Source: Candidatus Woesebacteria bacterium (lineage in GTDB: Bacteria; Patescibacteriota; Microgenomatia; UBA1400; UBA1396). From it: a stretch of 34,879 nt of DNA. The translations under genes and the position numbers were made by a program. The first letter of the stretch is position 1; each line of letters starts with the position of its first letter. This document shows, piece by piece, positions 1 through 7,920 of this stretch. The notes beneath the pieces are model-generated. The model had not been told where the DNA came from. It saw only the letters and a program-made list of their open reading frames with translations, and ran no database searches. Location: contig JAJOJK010000011.1 in NCBI GenBank assembly GCA_021208605.1, positions 1 through 34,879 of the forward strand. Direction: 5' to 3'.

Positions 1-1280
1 GCTAGCTGGATCCCTAAACTGAAAGACCTTGGTGTTCAAAATGCCTAACTTCCCATTATTCAATTCCCATGAGCTTGATTGAGCGCGAAGCGGATCACGT
101 GGAAGGGTTTGCGCCAGAGTTGGCGATAGTGACCCACGGTGGCGGCAAGAAACTGGAAGAGCCATTAGTGGTGCGGCCAACCTCCGAAACCATCATGTAT
201 GAAATGTACAGCAAGTGGATTCAGTCGTACCGCGATTTGCCGATGTGTATGAACCAGTGGAATAACGTGGTTCGTTGGGAGAAGCGAACGTACTTCTTCT
301 TGCGTTCCATGGAGTTTTTGTGGCAAGAAGCGCACACCGCTCACGCCACGCATGAAGAAGCGCAAAAAATGGTGCTCGACGGTCTGAACGCGTATGCCGA
401 AGTCTCAGAAAACATTTTGGCGGTACCGGTGATCAAAGGCGTAAAGAGCGACTCTGAGCGGTTTGCCGGCGCTTTCCAAACCACAACAATCGAGTCAATG
501 ATGCCAGATGGAAAAGCCCTCCAGAGTGGTACGAGCCATGATTTGGGTCAAAACTTCTCGAAGCCGTTTAACATTAGTTTCCAAGACGAGCAGGGTGACA
601 ACCAGTTTGTGTGGCAGACCAGTTTTGGTTTTTCCACACGCGTGATTGGTTCGCTCATCATGACGCATGGCGATGACCAAGGTTTAGTGTTTCCGCCGAA
701 AATTGCGCCAGTTCAGGTGGCTATTTTGCCGGTTCGTTCGGATGACTACCGGGTAGTTGAGTTTTGCCAGTCTTTGGCTGCCCGGATGCGAAATCAAGGG
801 ATTCGGGTTGAGGTTGATGCTCGTGAGCGTTTGTCACTGGGATATCGCATCAACGATGCCGAAATGCGCGGTATTCCGCTACGGATCGAGATTGGTCCGC
901 GTGAGATGGCCGCGGCAGAATTGCAGCTGGCGGTGCGTCACCTGCAAGAGAAGCGCAAGCTTTCTTTGGATCATATCGAAGAAGGCGTGCAGAAATTGCT
1001 CGACTGGATTCAGGACGATATGTTTGCCCGCGCCAAAAAGCGTATGGAGAAGAACATTCATGATGTGGCCACGTTTGAGGAGTTCAAAGAAGCTATGGAG
1101 ACCAAAAAAGGCTTTATTCGCGCCTACTGGGACGAAGATCCAGAAACAGAAGCCACAGTCAAAGAACTCACCAAGGCCACGACACGTTGTGTGCCTTTGG
1201 ACGAACCAGAGTCAGAAGGCGTGGACTTCTTCACCGGTCGGCCGGCGAAGCGACGCTGGTTGTGGGCGCAGTCGTACTAA
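1..1280 (+). CDS. proS: Proline--tRNA ligase, type 3 (5' partial, two apparent frameshifts)
   Basis: Class II aminoacyl-tRNA synthetase that charges tRNA-Pro with proline in the cytoplasm. The long open frame from 69 carries the archaeal/eukaryote-like ProS core: HVEGFAPE, VTHGGGKKLEEPLVVRPTSE (motif 2 region), WQEAHTAHATHEEA, LQSGTSHDLGQNF, then motif 3 near GSLIMTHGDDQGL, an anticodon-binding domain and a C-terminal domain ending in WAQSY. Family members begin roughly 70 or more residues earlier. Those residues can be read here in other frames: ASWIPKLKDLGVQNA from base 1, then YFPLF and IPMSLIE, if one A is removed from the AA at 47-48 and one from the AA at 62-63. So ATG 69 is an internal Met and the gene enters from upstream of the window. 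The two insertions look like sequence errors. No clear terminator follows. Confidence 0.93.
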
Positions 1281-1401
1281 GAGATATGGCAAGCGAGCCA
1301 AGAATTTAGTCCTATAAGAAAATATTCTCTAGCCTGGTGGCGAGTTATTTGCCTATTCAGAGGCTCATTCATCAGCTGTACGAAACCCGAAACTTTGCTA
1401 T

Positions 1402-1473
1402 GATAAAAGCAATCCGATGAGGGATCACCCAAGTGTCACCGGCTCTAACGAGGCGGTGGTACTTGCTTTTATC
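1402..1473. other. Long structured element with a nested hairpin between convergent genes
   Basis: An 11-bp perfect outer stem (1402-1412 with 1463-1473, GATAAAAGCAA / TTGCTTTTATC) encloses a second long hairpin: 1433-1445 with 1450-1462, 13 positions with one G-G mismatch and two G-U type pairs, TAAC loop. On the 5' side a 20-nt segment (1413-1432) can form a small GGG-ATCA-CCC hairpin, giving a three-way junction. It lies about 120 nt after proS and overlaps the TAA stop of the opposite-strand gene. It could be a bidirectional terminator or the 3' end of both mRNAs. Its size and nested structure are more than a simple terminator needs, so a structured RNA is possible. The AGCCTGGTG repeat at 1331-1339 lies just upstream. 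Confidence 0.55.
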
Positions 1474-1963
1474 GGGTGTCCTGATGACCAATGCCTTCGT
1501 TTTGATAGGCTTCTGTAATAAATTTCAAAATACTTGAAAAGCTCCACGTTTCCGTAGAAATTTTTCCGTTTTCTTGCCGTGTTTGGAAGATAACATTCCA
1601 GTTTTGTTGGGTGACGCTAGAGTAAGCAAAAATTGCATGGAGTATTTGTGCTTTTTCCAGTTGCGATACTGGTGCTCGGAGAGAACAAACGTAGGCGCGT
1701 GAAGCTTCATAGTCTTCGCCATCATCAGTAATCCGAGATGGGTAGAACTCGATGGAGATGCCGGTCACGGAGTGAAAGTTTTCTGGAATGTCTTTTAGAT
1801 TTCCAATCGCCATCGCATGGAGATCTTCACCTGTTCGTTCGGTATAAGCATGTATTTCTCGATAAAAATCTTCCTGTATTTGGCCGGCCGGTAATCGTAT
1901 GGACCCGTCTTTTTGAATATACTCATAAATATTAAATTCATTTCTCTCGGCTAGGTGTGCCAT
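1469..1963 (-). CDS. Hypothetical protein, 164 aa
   Basis: I do not recognise this protein. It is soluble, with no signal peptide or membrane segment and mixed alpha/beta composition. The start ATG at 1963 is preceded by an AGAAGGA ribosome-binding site about 6 nt upstream, which supports the start. It is divergent from rpsU, with a shared 89-nt intergenic region, and convergent with proS; its TAA stop lies inside the outer stem of the 1402-1473 structure. Visible features are an acidic middle (ITDDGEDYEASRAYVC) and a C-terminal half with a Trp- and Phe-containing amphipathic pattern. Confidence 0.6.
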   Translation of the reverse strand: MAHLAERNEFNIYEYIQKDGSIRLPAGQIQEDFYREIHAYTERTGEDLHAMAIGNLKDIPENFHSVTGISIEFYPSRITDDGEDYEASRAYVCSLRAPVSQLEKAQILHAIFAYSSVTQQNWNVIFQTRQENGKISTETWSFSSILKFITEAYQNEGIGHQDTR

Positions 1964-1993
1964 CCAAATCCTTCTTTTTCTCTACAGATATGA

Positions 1994-1999
1994 TACAAT
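1994..1999 (+). promoter_or_regulatory. -10 hexamer TACAAT for rpsU
   Basis: TACAAT lies in the context TATGATACAAT and would start an mRNA with a leader of roughly 45 nt. That leader holds an AAGGGA ribosome-binding site just before the rpsU ATG. No good -35 is seen. Inferred from sequence only. Confidence 0.45.
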
Positions 2000-2052
2000 A
2001 CCTTTCTCTACGAAGAAAGAAACCCATACCTCAAGTATAAAAGGGAAAAACT

Positions 2053-2268
2053 ATGCCAATTATCGTAAAAGCCAGCAAAGGTGACGACAACCACGGTTTA
2101 ATCAAGAAGTTCAAAAAAGCTTCTCAATCTCATGATGACGTGGTAACGCAAGTTCGTGACCGCCGCTACCACAAGCCACCGGCTTTACTTCGCAAAGAAG
2201 CGAAGAAAGAGCTGGAGCGCAAGCTCAAGGCTGAGCGTCGTATTCAACGCCGTCGCCAACAAGGCTAA
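2053..2268 (+). CDS. rpsU: Small ribosomal subunit protein bS21
   Basis: Component of the 30S subunit near the platform and the anti-Shine-Dalgarno end of 16S rRNA; in well-studied bacteria it aids mRNA binding at initiation. The 71-residue product is of normal family length. It shows the bS21 pattern: a short beta-like N-terminus (PIIVKA), a middle resembling the family's R-x-R-R/K-Y/F-x-K-P segment (RDRRYHKPPALLRKE), and a very basic C-terminal helix (ERKLKAERRIQRRRQQ). The ATG is preceded by AAGGGA. ybeY follows 62 nt downstream with its own promoter. Confidence 0.93.
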   Translation: MPIIVKASKGDDNHGLIKKFKKASQSHDDVVTQVRDRRYHKPPALLRKEAKKELERKLKAERRIQRRRQQG

Positions 2269-2318
2269 ATTTCATCTATTTCACTGGAACGTTTTCTGTG
2301 CAGACAAGAGTTCTGTGG

Positions 2319-2324
2319 CATAAT
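2319..2324 (+). promoter_or_regulatory. -10 hexamer CATAAT placing the ybeY start at the 5' end of its mRNA
   Basis: CATAAT ends 6 nt before ATG 2331, so transcription would begin at about the A of the start codon. No Shine-Dalgarno is present. This argues for start 2331 rather than the in-frame codon at 2298. Confidence 0.5.
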
Positions 2325-2330
2325 GCTGCT

Positions 2331-2723
2331 ATGATCGAAGTATTGATTGAGAATGAGCACAATTTTCCGCTGAACGAAAAGCAGTTGGAAAATACCGTCG
2401 CCAAAACTTTTTTAATTCATGATGTCACCATTGCGCAAGTTGGTGTCCATGTAGTCGACGAAGCTCGTATGACTGAGCTGAACGAAAATTACAAGCACCA
2501 CCAGGGTGCGACCGACGTCCTCACCTTTGTGTTGCGTGATCCGGAACAGCCCACTCCCAGTTTTCTCGAAACCGTCCAGACCGAACAAGAATTTGGCGAT
2601 GTTTTTTTGTGCTATCCCGTGATTGCTTCGGAAGCAGAAGAGCAGGGCGTTTCTGTGGATGAGCAGTTGGCTTTTTTGACTGAACACGGATGTTTGCACT
2701 TGCTGGGCATCCACCACGACTAG
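2331..2723 (+). CDS. ybeY: Endoribonuclease / rRNA maturation factor YbeY
   Basis: Zn-dependent single-strand endoribonuclease involved in 16S rRNA 3'-end maturation and ribosome quality control. The diagnostic H-x3-H-x5-H metal motif is intact near the C-terminus (EHGCLHLLGIHHD), and the upstream NENYKHHQGATDVLTFV matches the family's LN-x-x-(Y/F)-R-x-x-D-x-x-TDVLSF segment. The product, about 130 aa, stops two residues after the third metal histidine, so it lacks the short tail most members have. Start 2331 (MIEVLIENEHNF) is chosen because a CATAAT -10 ends 6 nt upstream. Proximity to rpsU fits a ribosome-assembly neighbourhood. Confidence 0.92.
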   Translation: MIEVLIENEHNFPLNEKQLENTVAKTFLIHDVTIAQVGVHVVDEARMTELNENYKHHQGATDVLTFVLRDPEQPTPSFLETVQTEQEFGDVFLCYPVIASEAEEQGVSVDEQLAFLTEHGCLHLLGIHHD

Positions 2724-2775
2724 TCATCTTTTTTAGAATTTTGCGTGATATACTCCAAAAAAAGGAGATGTAAAG

Positions 2776-3054
2776 ATGTTAATTTCTGATATGGAACCCC
2801 AGGATCGTCGTATTGTAATCTCTGAGCATACAAGTGGCATACAGAAATCGATTGTACTTGCATTAAGGGAACTTTCAAATGTCTCTCAAGAAAGCATCTT
2901 AGCAGCGGCCCGAGACGTATATCCTTCGCTTCCTGTCGAGTATAGTCAACCAGATCCTTCAGAAATACGAGCGATACTGAATTGGGAGACTATCTTTGCT
3001 GCGATTACTGTCGAGCCGTTAAAACTGTGGATTTGGAGCAATACGCACCGTTAA
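2776..3054 (+). CDS. Hypothetical protein, 92 aa
   Basis: Not recognised. A TATACT -10 and a strong AGGAG ribosome-binding site (within AAAGGAGATGTAAAG) precede the ATG, which makes this a credible gene despite its size. It is soluble, with a central helix-rich segment (SIVLALRELSNVSQESILAAARDVY) and a Trp-containing end (LKLWIWSNTHR). The stop codon overlaps the stop of the convergent prfA by a few bases. Confidence 0.55.
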   Translation: MLISDMEPQDRRIVISEHTSGIQKSIVLALRELSNVSQESILAAARDVYPSLPVEYSQPDPSEIRAILNWETIFAAITVEPLKLWIWSNTHR

Positions 3055-3956
3055 GCGGCCGCTTCTTCCTTTTCCCACACCTTCAAGGCCTCAATAACAT
3101 CGTCTAAATCGCCAACGAGGCGCTTGTCGAGGTCGTGCCATGATTGCGGGATGCGGTGATCGGTTAAGCGGTTTTGGGGGAAGTTGTAGGTGCGAATTTT
3201 TTCAGCGCGGGCGGCGGAACCAATTGCGGAGCGAGCATTTCCAATTTCTTTGAGGCGTTTCTCTTCTTCCAACTCCCAGAGTCGTCCGCGAAGAAGGGTA
3301 AGCGCTACCTGGCGGTTTTGTTCTTGACTTCGCTCTTGCCGAGCGTGCACCATGATACCAGAAGGTTGGTGTGTTAAGTACACCGCGGTATTCACTTTGT
3401 TCACATTTTGGCCGCCAGCGCCGCCTGCCCGGGCAAATTGCCAGGAGAGGTCTTCTTCACGAATCTCGATGTCAGTAGCGGGAATTTCTGGGATAACGGC
3501 CACACTAGCGGTGCTGGTGTGGATGCGGCCGGAACTTTCTGTTTCGGGCACGCGTTGGACACGGTGCACGCCAGATTCAAATCGGAACGTAGCCCAAGCT
3601 TTTTTTCCAATGATTTTGAGAACAGCCGTATCGAGCGGTTCAACTTTGAATTTTTTGAGCTGGGCATAGCGAGTGTACATGCCCATCATTTCTTCCATCC
3701 AGAGTTTCGCTTCGTCGCCACCGGCGCCTGGTCGGAATTCCAGAATACAGTTTTCGTGGACGATTTCTTTGACTTCGCTTTCGATAGAGTCAATCGTGTT
3801 TTTCAGTTCGGAGATTTGCTTTTGAATCGTATTCGATTCTTCCTCGACGAGGGGCTGCATGTCGGGGTCAGACTCGACAATCGAGTGTAACTCCGCTAGT
3901 TTTGTTTCCAGCTGGGAAATGTAGTCATGGAGATGTTGCGTTGAGTCGTATGACAT
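3051..3956 (-). CDS. prfA: Peptide chain release factor 1
   Basis: Reads UAA and UAG in the ribosomal A site and triggers peptidyl-tRNA hydrolysis. The GGQ catalytic loop is present (RAGGAGGQNVNKVNTAV). The codon-recognition loop reads RVPETESSGRIHTS, which is the PxT type of RF1 and not the SPF type of RF2. The C-terminal part (RTYNFPQNRLTDHR) is canonical. At 301 aa it is about 60 residues shorter than E. coli RF1, mainly in the N-terminal helical domain 1, which keeps only a coiled-coil-like segment before LEFRPGAGGDEA. A TACACT hexamer ends 6 nt before the ATG, supporting this start and separate expression from rpmE. The rpmE-prfA order is common in bacteria. Confidence 0.95.
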   Translation of the reverse strand: MSYDSTQHLHDYISQLETKLAELHSIVESDPDMQPLVEEESNTIQKQISELKNTIDSIESEVKEIVHENCILEFRPGAGGDEAKLWMEEMMGMYTRYAQLKKFKVEPLDTAVLKIIGKKAWATFRFESGVHRVQRVPETESSGRIHTSTASVAVIPEIPATDIEIREEDLSWQFARAGGAGGQNVNKVNTAVYLTHQPSGIMVHARQERSQEQNRQVALTLLRGRLWELEEEKRLKEIGNARSAIGSAARAEKIRTYNFPQNRLTDHRIPQSWHDLDKRLVGDLDDVIEALKVWEKEEAAA

Positions 3957-3962
3957 AGTCGT

Positions 3963-3968
3963 AGTGTA
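3963..3968 (-). promoter_or_regulatory. -10 hexamer TACACT of prfA
   Basis: On the - strand TACACT ends 6 nt before the prfA ATG at 3956. There is no Shine-Dalgarno, so a leaderless prfA transcript is inferred. Confidence 0.45.
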
Positions 3969-4024
3969 GCAGAGAAACCGCCCCTGGTCTGGCCAGAGGA
4001 GAGCACGTCAGGAAACAAGAAACG

Positions 4025-4336
4025 TTATAAAGCCTGTTTTTGCTCTTCGAGCACGTCTTTGTAGCTCTTAGGATCATTGCCGGCAGCAGCGGAGGAGTCA
4101 TCAGACTTCTTGGCAGGTTTTTTACCAGCCAATTTCTGAGCACGTTCCATCTGCTTGCGGAAGCGATCCACACGACCTTCACGGTCAACAAAGCGCATAT
4201 CACCGGTAAAGAATGGGTGACAGGCGGCACAGATATCAACTTGGATGCTGTCCTGAGTTGAGATGGTCTGGAAAGTATTGCCGCACACACATTGGGCGGT
4301 GATGGTATGAGTGGTTGGGTGTATATTTGCCTTCAT
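4025..4336 (-). CDS. rpmE: Large ribosomal subunit protein bL31, Zn-binding type, with C-terminal extension
   Basis: Protein of the 50S central protuberance that bridges to the 30S head. The N-terminus (MKANIHPTTH) and the family motif HPFFTGDMRFVDREGRVDRFRK are clear. The cysteines CVC near residue 17 and CAAC near residue 36 fit the zinc-binding (C+) type. About 30 residues of a Lys/Ser/Ala/Asp-rich tail follow the usual end, making 103 aa against roughly 70 in model bacteria. It lies 68 nt upstream of prfA on the same strand, and TACAAT at 4347-4352 is a likely -10. Confidence 0.94.
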   Translation of the reverse strand: MKANIHPTTHTITAQCVCGNTFQTISTQDSIQVDICAACHPFFTGDMRFVDREGRVDRFRKQMERAQKLAGKKPAKKSDDSSAAAGNDPKSYKDVLEEQKQAL

Positions 4337-4346
4337 AAGAGTCGTG

Positions 4347-4352
4347 ATTGTA
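4347..4352 (-). promoter_or_regulatory. -10 hexamer TACAAT of rpmE
   Basis: TACAAT on the - strand ends 10 nt before the rpmE ATG, predicting a leader of only a few nucleotides. It lies just beyond the stop of the upstream envelope-protein gene. Confidence 0.4.
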
Positions 4353-4360
4353 GCATATTT

Positions 4361-5059
4361 CTATTCGTCTGTCTTGACTGATTCGACTGGCACGAGCAAA
4401 CGGATGTGCGTGGCAATGCGGTCGTCATCGTCGGTGTCTGTGACAATTAATACCGACTGTTCTTCCTCGATGTCGGAGAGAGCTATACTCGTGCCAACGC
4501 TGTCTTCGTATTCGGTTTGGCGATTGGTATCGATAACGAGTTCCTCGTTTGTTCCTCGAGTAGAAATGGTGACGGCGTTGGTGCCTTTTTCGGTCAGCGT
4601 TCCCAAGAAAACTTCACGGGTTTCGGTGAAATCGTCTTCTTGGATGAGGATGCGTTTGGCTTCAATGATGACTTCATCGAGTGGAGAACCCATAACCACG
4701 GCTCCCGAGCCAATGCTGATGTCAGAGAGTTCTGTCGGATCGCCATCGAGCAGTAGGACGCTGTCAGAAGTGGGTTGGATAGTGCGTTCTAAGCCCATGG
4801 AATCAGTAATCGTAAACGTATTGGTACTGACTTTGGAAACGGTGCCGAGCGTACCAATGTATTCTGGACCGTTGGATTCTTTTTCTTGAATGGTTTCTTC
4901 GATGCGTTGGCGAATGATTTCGCGCAATTCAGCCGAGGGAGAGGTGGTTTCGTCGGTGGTTTGGGCCAGAGCAGACCAAGGCAGAACAGCGCTCATCAAG
5001 CTCACTACGCCGAGAGCGATACCGCTAGAGAGAATGAGACGAACTCGAGTCTGGTGCAT
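4361..5059 (-). CDS. Secreted protein, DUF5666-like
   Basis: A 232-aa protein with a classical signal peptide: basic start MHQTRVR, hydrophobic core LILSSGIALGVVSLMSAVLPW, and a likely cleavage site after SALA. The mature part has an acidic helical segment (ELREIIRQRIEETIQEKE) and then at least two beta-rich repeats of the type EYIGTLGTVSKVSTNTFTI and VFLGTLTEKGTNAVTI. That pattern resembles the DUF5666 / OB-like domains common in CPR bacteria. No lipobox Cys is seen. The gene starts 2 nt after the stop of the membrane-anchored protein upstream, so the two probably form one transcription unit and act together outside the membrane. Function unknown. Confidence 0.65.
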   Translation of the reverse strand: MHQTRVRLILSSGIALGVVSLMSAVLPWSALAQTTDETTSPSAELREIIRQRIEETIQEKESNGPEYIGTLGTVSKVSTNTFTITDSMGLERTIQPTSDSVLLLDGDPTELSDISIGSGAVVMGSPLDEVIIEAKRILIQEDDFTETREVFLGTLTEKGTNAVTISTRGTNEELVIDTNRQTEYEDSVGTSIALSDIEEEQSVLIVTDTDDDDRIATHIRLLVPVESVKTDE

Positions 5060-5061
5060 GA

Positions 5062-5553
5062 TTATTCCTCAGTATCTTCTGTTGTTTCCGGAGTGGCACT
5101 TGGAGAAGCGTTTTGGTTGTCGAGATCGACAGTAGAGTAGACGACGTTGCGAACAATGATCTCTTTCTCACCAGAAGACGTAATAGCGTGGATGGTAAGT
5201 TTATTTCCCCCGAGGGCTAACGAGACTTCTTGCGAGAAATCGCCATCTTGGTCGGCAGTGGTGATATATTCTTCATCACTGGCCAGAATAACGATGTAGC
5301 TATTGGGCAGGGCGCGGCCAACGACTTGGACCGTGTCTTCACTCGTCAAAAAGTCTTGTTCTGGCTGTTGAATGCTCAGGGTGGTTGTGGGTGTAGGAGT
5401 AGGCGCCACATTGTCTTCGTTGAGCCGACTTTCTTGAATGGTCTCTGGAGTCTGGTTGCGGAAAATCTGCTGTCGCACAGTGTAAATGCCAAAAGTAATG
5501 GCCAGTCCTACAATAACTCCGACGATTATGGCGAGAATAATTTCTTTACGCAT
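5062..5553 (-). CDS. Membrane-anchored extracellular protein with Ig-like domain
   Basis: One N-terminal membrane segment (EIILAIIVGVIVGLAITFGIY), a Pro/Thr linker (APTPTPTTT), then an Ig-like beta-sandwich: VQVVGRALPNSYIVI, ADQDGDFSQEVSLALGGNKLTIHA. The last part resembles the glucodextranase-type or cadherin-like N-terminal folds used in cell-surface proteins. A Ser/Thr/Glu-rich tail ends it. An in-frame ATG lies at 5580, but a TACAAT hexamer overlaps it, so transcription would start downstream of it; the ATG at 5553 (MRKEII) is preferred. It is co-transcribed with the secreted protein at 4361-5059. Function unknown. Confidence 0.6.
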   Translation of the reverse strand: MRKEIILAIIVGVIVGLAITFGIYTVRQQIFRNQTPETIQESRLNEDNVAPTPTPTTTLSIQQPEQDFLTSEDTVQVVGRALPNSYIVILASDEEYITTADQDGDFSQEVSLALGGNKLTIHAITSSGEKEIIVRNVVYSTVDLDNQNASPSATPETTEDTEE

Positions 5554-5661
5554 AGCTTTCAGCGGTGACTGAGTTTGCATTGTAGCACGTATTGCGGTGA
5601 TTGATGACTTGGGTCAGGCAGGCAAACTTGGCATTCCTTTTTCGAGACGGCAACGATACGC

Positions 5662-5667
5662 TATACT
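5662..5667 (+). promoter_or_regulatory. -10 hexamer TATACT before the MBL-fold gene
   Basis: TATACT 62 nt upstream of ATG 5729 would give a leader of about 55 nt that contains the strong AGAGGAGG ribosome-binding site. Confidence 0.4.
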
Positions 5668-5728
5668 AACCACAGAGGGCAGTCTCAACGCCTTCCATCG
5701 ACACGAATTTTTGAACAGAGGAGGAACT

Positions 5729-6403
5729 ATGGATATTCAGTATGTTGGTCACTCGTGCTTTCGTTTGCGCGGCAAAGAAGGAATTGTGATTACGGATCCT
5801 TTTCAAAGCTCGGTTGGATTCTCCATGCCAGCGTTGCGAGCCGATGTCGTAACTCTTTCACATGATCACGGCGATCACAATCACGCCGACGGTGTCAAAG
5901 CCACGGCGAGTCGCGAAAACCCTTTTGTTATCCGCGAAGCTGGCGAGTATGAAGTGGGCGGTATTACGGTGTTCGGCTATCCCAGTTGGCACGATGACCA
6001 AAAGGGAGAAGAGCGCGGCCGCAACATTATGTACTCAATTTTCTTAGATGATGTTCATGTGCTGCACTTGGGTGACCTTGGTCACAAACTTGATCAAAAA
6101 ACCATTGAAGCTATTCCGGCTGTGGATGTGTTGTTGTGTCCGGTTGGTGGCATATATACCATCAATGCCAAAGTAGCCTCCGAGGTGATCAGCTCACTAG
6201 AACCAGCTACCGTGATTCCAATGCACTATCGCACCGATCAGCACGACACCGAGACCTTTGGTGAGTTGGCCACAGTCGAAGATTTCATGAAAGAATACGG
6301 CAAAACCGCACAGCCACAAGACAAACTTCGTTTAACTGGTGGGAAAGCGGCAGAAGAAACCGAGACCGAACTGGTGGTGCTCGACGCCAAAGTCACCGAC
6401 TAA
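5729..6403 (+). CDS. Metallo-beta-lactamase-fold metal-dependent hydrolase (UlaG/UPF0173-like)
   Basis: Cytoplasmic MBL-fold protein with the metal-binding HxHxDH motif in LSHDHGDHNHAD. Other family elements are the N-terminal YVGHSCFRL strand, DPF at the first turn, HLGDLGH, and IPMHYRTD near the C-terminus. It is most like UlaG/UPF0173-type hydrolases; the substrate cannot be told. ATG 5729 is taken because it has an excellent AGAGGAGG 6 nt upstream and because the family starts at (M)xIxYxGHS; the open frame back to 5597 has no support. A standalone gene between the divergent envelope pair and dnaB. Confidence 0.85.
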   Translation: MDIQYVGHSCFRLRGKEGIVITDPFQSSVGFSMPALRADVVTLSHDHGDHNHADGVKATASRENPFVIREAGEYEVGGITVFGYPSWHDDQKGEERGRNIMYSIFLDDVHVLHLGDLGHKLDQKTIEAIPAVDVLLCPVGGIYTINAKVASEVISSLEPATVIPMHYRTDQHDTETFGELATVEDFMKEYGKTAQPQDKLRLTGGKAAEETETELVVLDAKVTD

Positions 6404-6465
6404 AGAAGATAATCACTTATGAAAAAATTTTTTTGGAACTGCCCACCAAACCTGGGAAGCTGTGG

Positions 6466-6471
6466 TAGGCT
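6466..6471 (+). promoter_or_regulatory. Possible -10 hexamer TAGGCT of dnaB
   Basis: TAGGCT ends 8 nt before the dnaB ATG; no Shine-Dalgarno is present. A weak match, listed because the spacing repeats that of other genes here. Confidence 0.3.
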
Positions 6472-6479
6472 AGCAGTAT

Positions 6480-7802
6480 ATGGCAACAGGCGGAAACAGA
6501 ATTCCACCACAGAATATTGAGGCCGAGGAAAGCGTTCTCGGTGCGGTCTTGTTGGACAAAGACGCCATTATTCAGGTGGCCGATGTCTTGAAACCAGAAT
6601 ATTTTTACGTTGAAGCCAACCGACACGTCTACGATGCTATGTTCCAACTCTACGAAAAGCGGGAACCAATTGACGTTATTACGCTGACCAATCAGCTCAA
6701 GGCGCAAAAGAAGCTCAAAAATGTGGGCGGTAGCGCTTATTTAGCTAAGCTTGCTAACTCGGTGCCAACAGCCGCGCACGCCAAGCACTATGCCACCATT
6801 GTCAAAAACATGTACACCAAGCGGGAAATTATCCGCATGTCGGGTGAGTTGACCGAAAAAGCCTTTGACGACGCCGAAAAAGCCTCGACTCTCTTGGACG
6901 CCGCGGAGCAGCGCGTTTTTTCTTTGTCGCGGAGCCACGTGGCGGCGCAATTTATTAGCATGAAAGACGTATTGGTGGAGAGCTTTGATCGTCTGGAAGA
7001 GCTCAATAAAAACCAATCTGGTTTGCGCGGTATTCCGACCGGTTTTGCCGATCTTGATAACTTGTTGAGTGGGTTTAACGACTCAAACTTAATTATTTTG
7101 GCCGCGCGTCCGGGTACTGGTAAAACCGCTTTGTCCCTGAATATCGCCCAAAATGCCTCGGTGATGTATAAGAAAAAGGTTGGTTTCTTTTCTCTCGAAA
7201 TGAGTAAAGAAGAACTGGTTGATCGTCTTTTGGTCGGGCAGGCCGATATCGATGCCTGGCGCTTGAAAACCGGTCGGTTAACCGAAGACGATTTCGCCAA
7301 AATTTCACACGCCATGGGAATTTTAGCCGAAGCGCAAATATTTATTGATGACACTCCAGGTTTATCTATTAACGAAATCCGTACCAAAGCGCGGCGTTTG
7401 AGCATGGAGCATGGCGTAGACATGTTTGTGGTCGACTATTTGCAGTTAGCACACGGTTACACCAAAGATAATCGTGTACAGGAAGTGGGTGAAATCTCGC
7501 AAGGTTTGAAGAACTTGGCACGTGAGCTGAAAGTGCCGGTTTTGTCTCTGGCGCAGCTTTCGCGTGCGGTAGAGTCGCGTGGCGACAAAGAGCCGCAACT
7601 TTCTGATCTGCGTGAATCTGGTTCCATTGAGCAGGATGCCGACGTAGTGATGTTCTTATACCGCCAAGACGATGATATTCGTGAGCAGATTAAGCTCAAA
7701 ATCGCCAAACACCGTGGCGGAAGCGTCGGCACGGTTGATCTCTACTTCCGTGGAGACCGCATTAAGTTTTACGGCATGGAAAGTTCTGTGCCTGGCGCGT
7801 AG
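6480..7802 (+). CDS. dnaB: Replicative DNA helicase DnaB
   Basis: Hexameric 5'-3' helicase of the replication fork. The N-terminal domain starts PPQNIEAEESVLGAVLLDKDAI, the typical primase-interaction collar. The RecA-like motor holds Walker A ARPGTGKTALSLNIA at about residue 210, the VGFFSLEMSKEEL segment, Walker B MFVVDYLQLAHG, the arginine-rich SQGLKNLARELKVPV, and the end motif LSDLRESGSIEQDADVVMFLYR. At 440 aa it is of normal length and no intein is present. The ATG lacks a Shine-Dalgarno, and a weak TAGGCT lies 8 nt upstream. It is a single gene on the same strand as its neighbours. Confidence 0.97.
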   Translation: MATGGNRIPPQNIEAEESVLGAVLLDKDAIIQVADVLKPEYFYVEANRHVYDAMFQLYEKREPIDVITLTNQLKAQKKLKNVGGSAYLAKLANSVPTAAHAKHYATIVKNMYTKREIIRMSGELTEKAFDDAEKASTLLDAAEQRVFSLSRSHVAAQFISMKDVLVESFDRLEELNKNQSGLRGIPTGFADLDNLLSGFNDSNLIILAARPGTGKTALSLNIAQNASVMYKKKVGFFSLEMSKEELVDRLLVGQADIDAWRLKTGRLTEDDFAKISHAMGILAEAQIFIDDTPGLSINEIRTKARRLSMEHGVDMFVVDYLQLAHGYTKDNRVQEVGEISQGLKNLARELKVPVLSLAQLSRAVESRGDKEPQLSDLRESGSIEQDADVVMFLYRQDDDIREQIKLKIAKHRGGSVGTVDLYFRGDRIKFYGMESSVPGA

Positions 7803-7846
7803 GTGCTGTTCGAGTTTCGTTTTATTGTGTACACTGTTTGCTTCCT

Positions 7847-7902
7847 CAACACTCTAGCGCGGAGTGAGGTGAGGATTGTATCCAGTTCGTGAAAGAGTGT
7901 TG
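7847..7902 (+). other. 9-bp inverted repeat in the leader of the following small gene
   Basis: CAACACTCT (7847-7855) and AGAGTGTTG (7894-7902) are perfect complements with a 38-nt loop, which can itself form a short CACTC / GAGTG hairpin. It sits between dnaB and the small gene at 7921. It could be a leader structure or part of the dnaB 3' end. No T-run follows. Confidence 0.35.
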
Positions 7903-7920
7903 TAAGTGGAAATTTTTTGG

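Noticed and set aside
1402-1473. Hammerhead ribozyme or T-box leader
   Set aside because: CCGATGA differs from the CUGANGA core and the GAAA strand is missing; GGTGGTAC resembles a T-box piece, but no gene follows on that strand and no specifier domain is seen.
3051-3956. Recoding of UGA (as in Gracilibacteria or Absconditabacteria)
   Set aside because: Several core genes here, such as lspA and yebC, end in TGA at the expected place.
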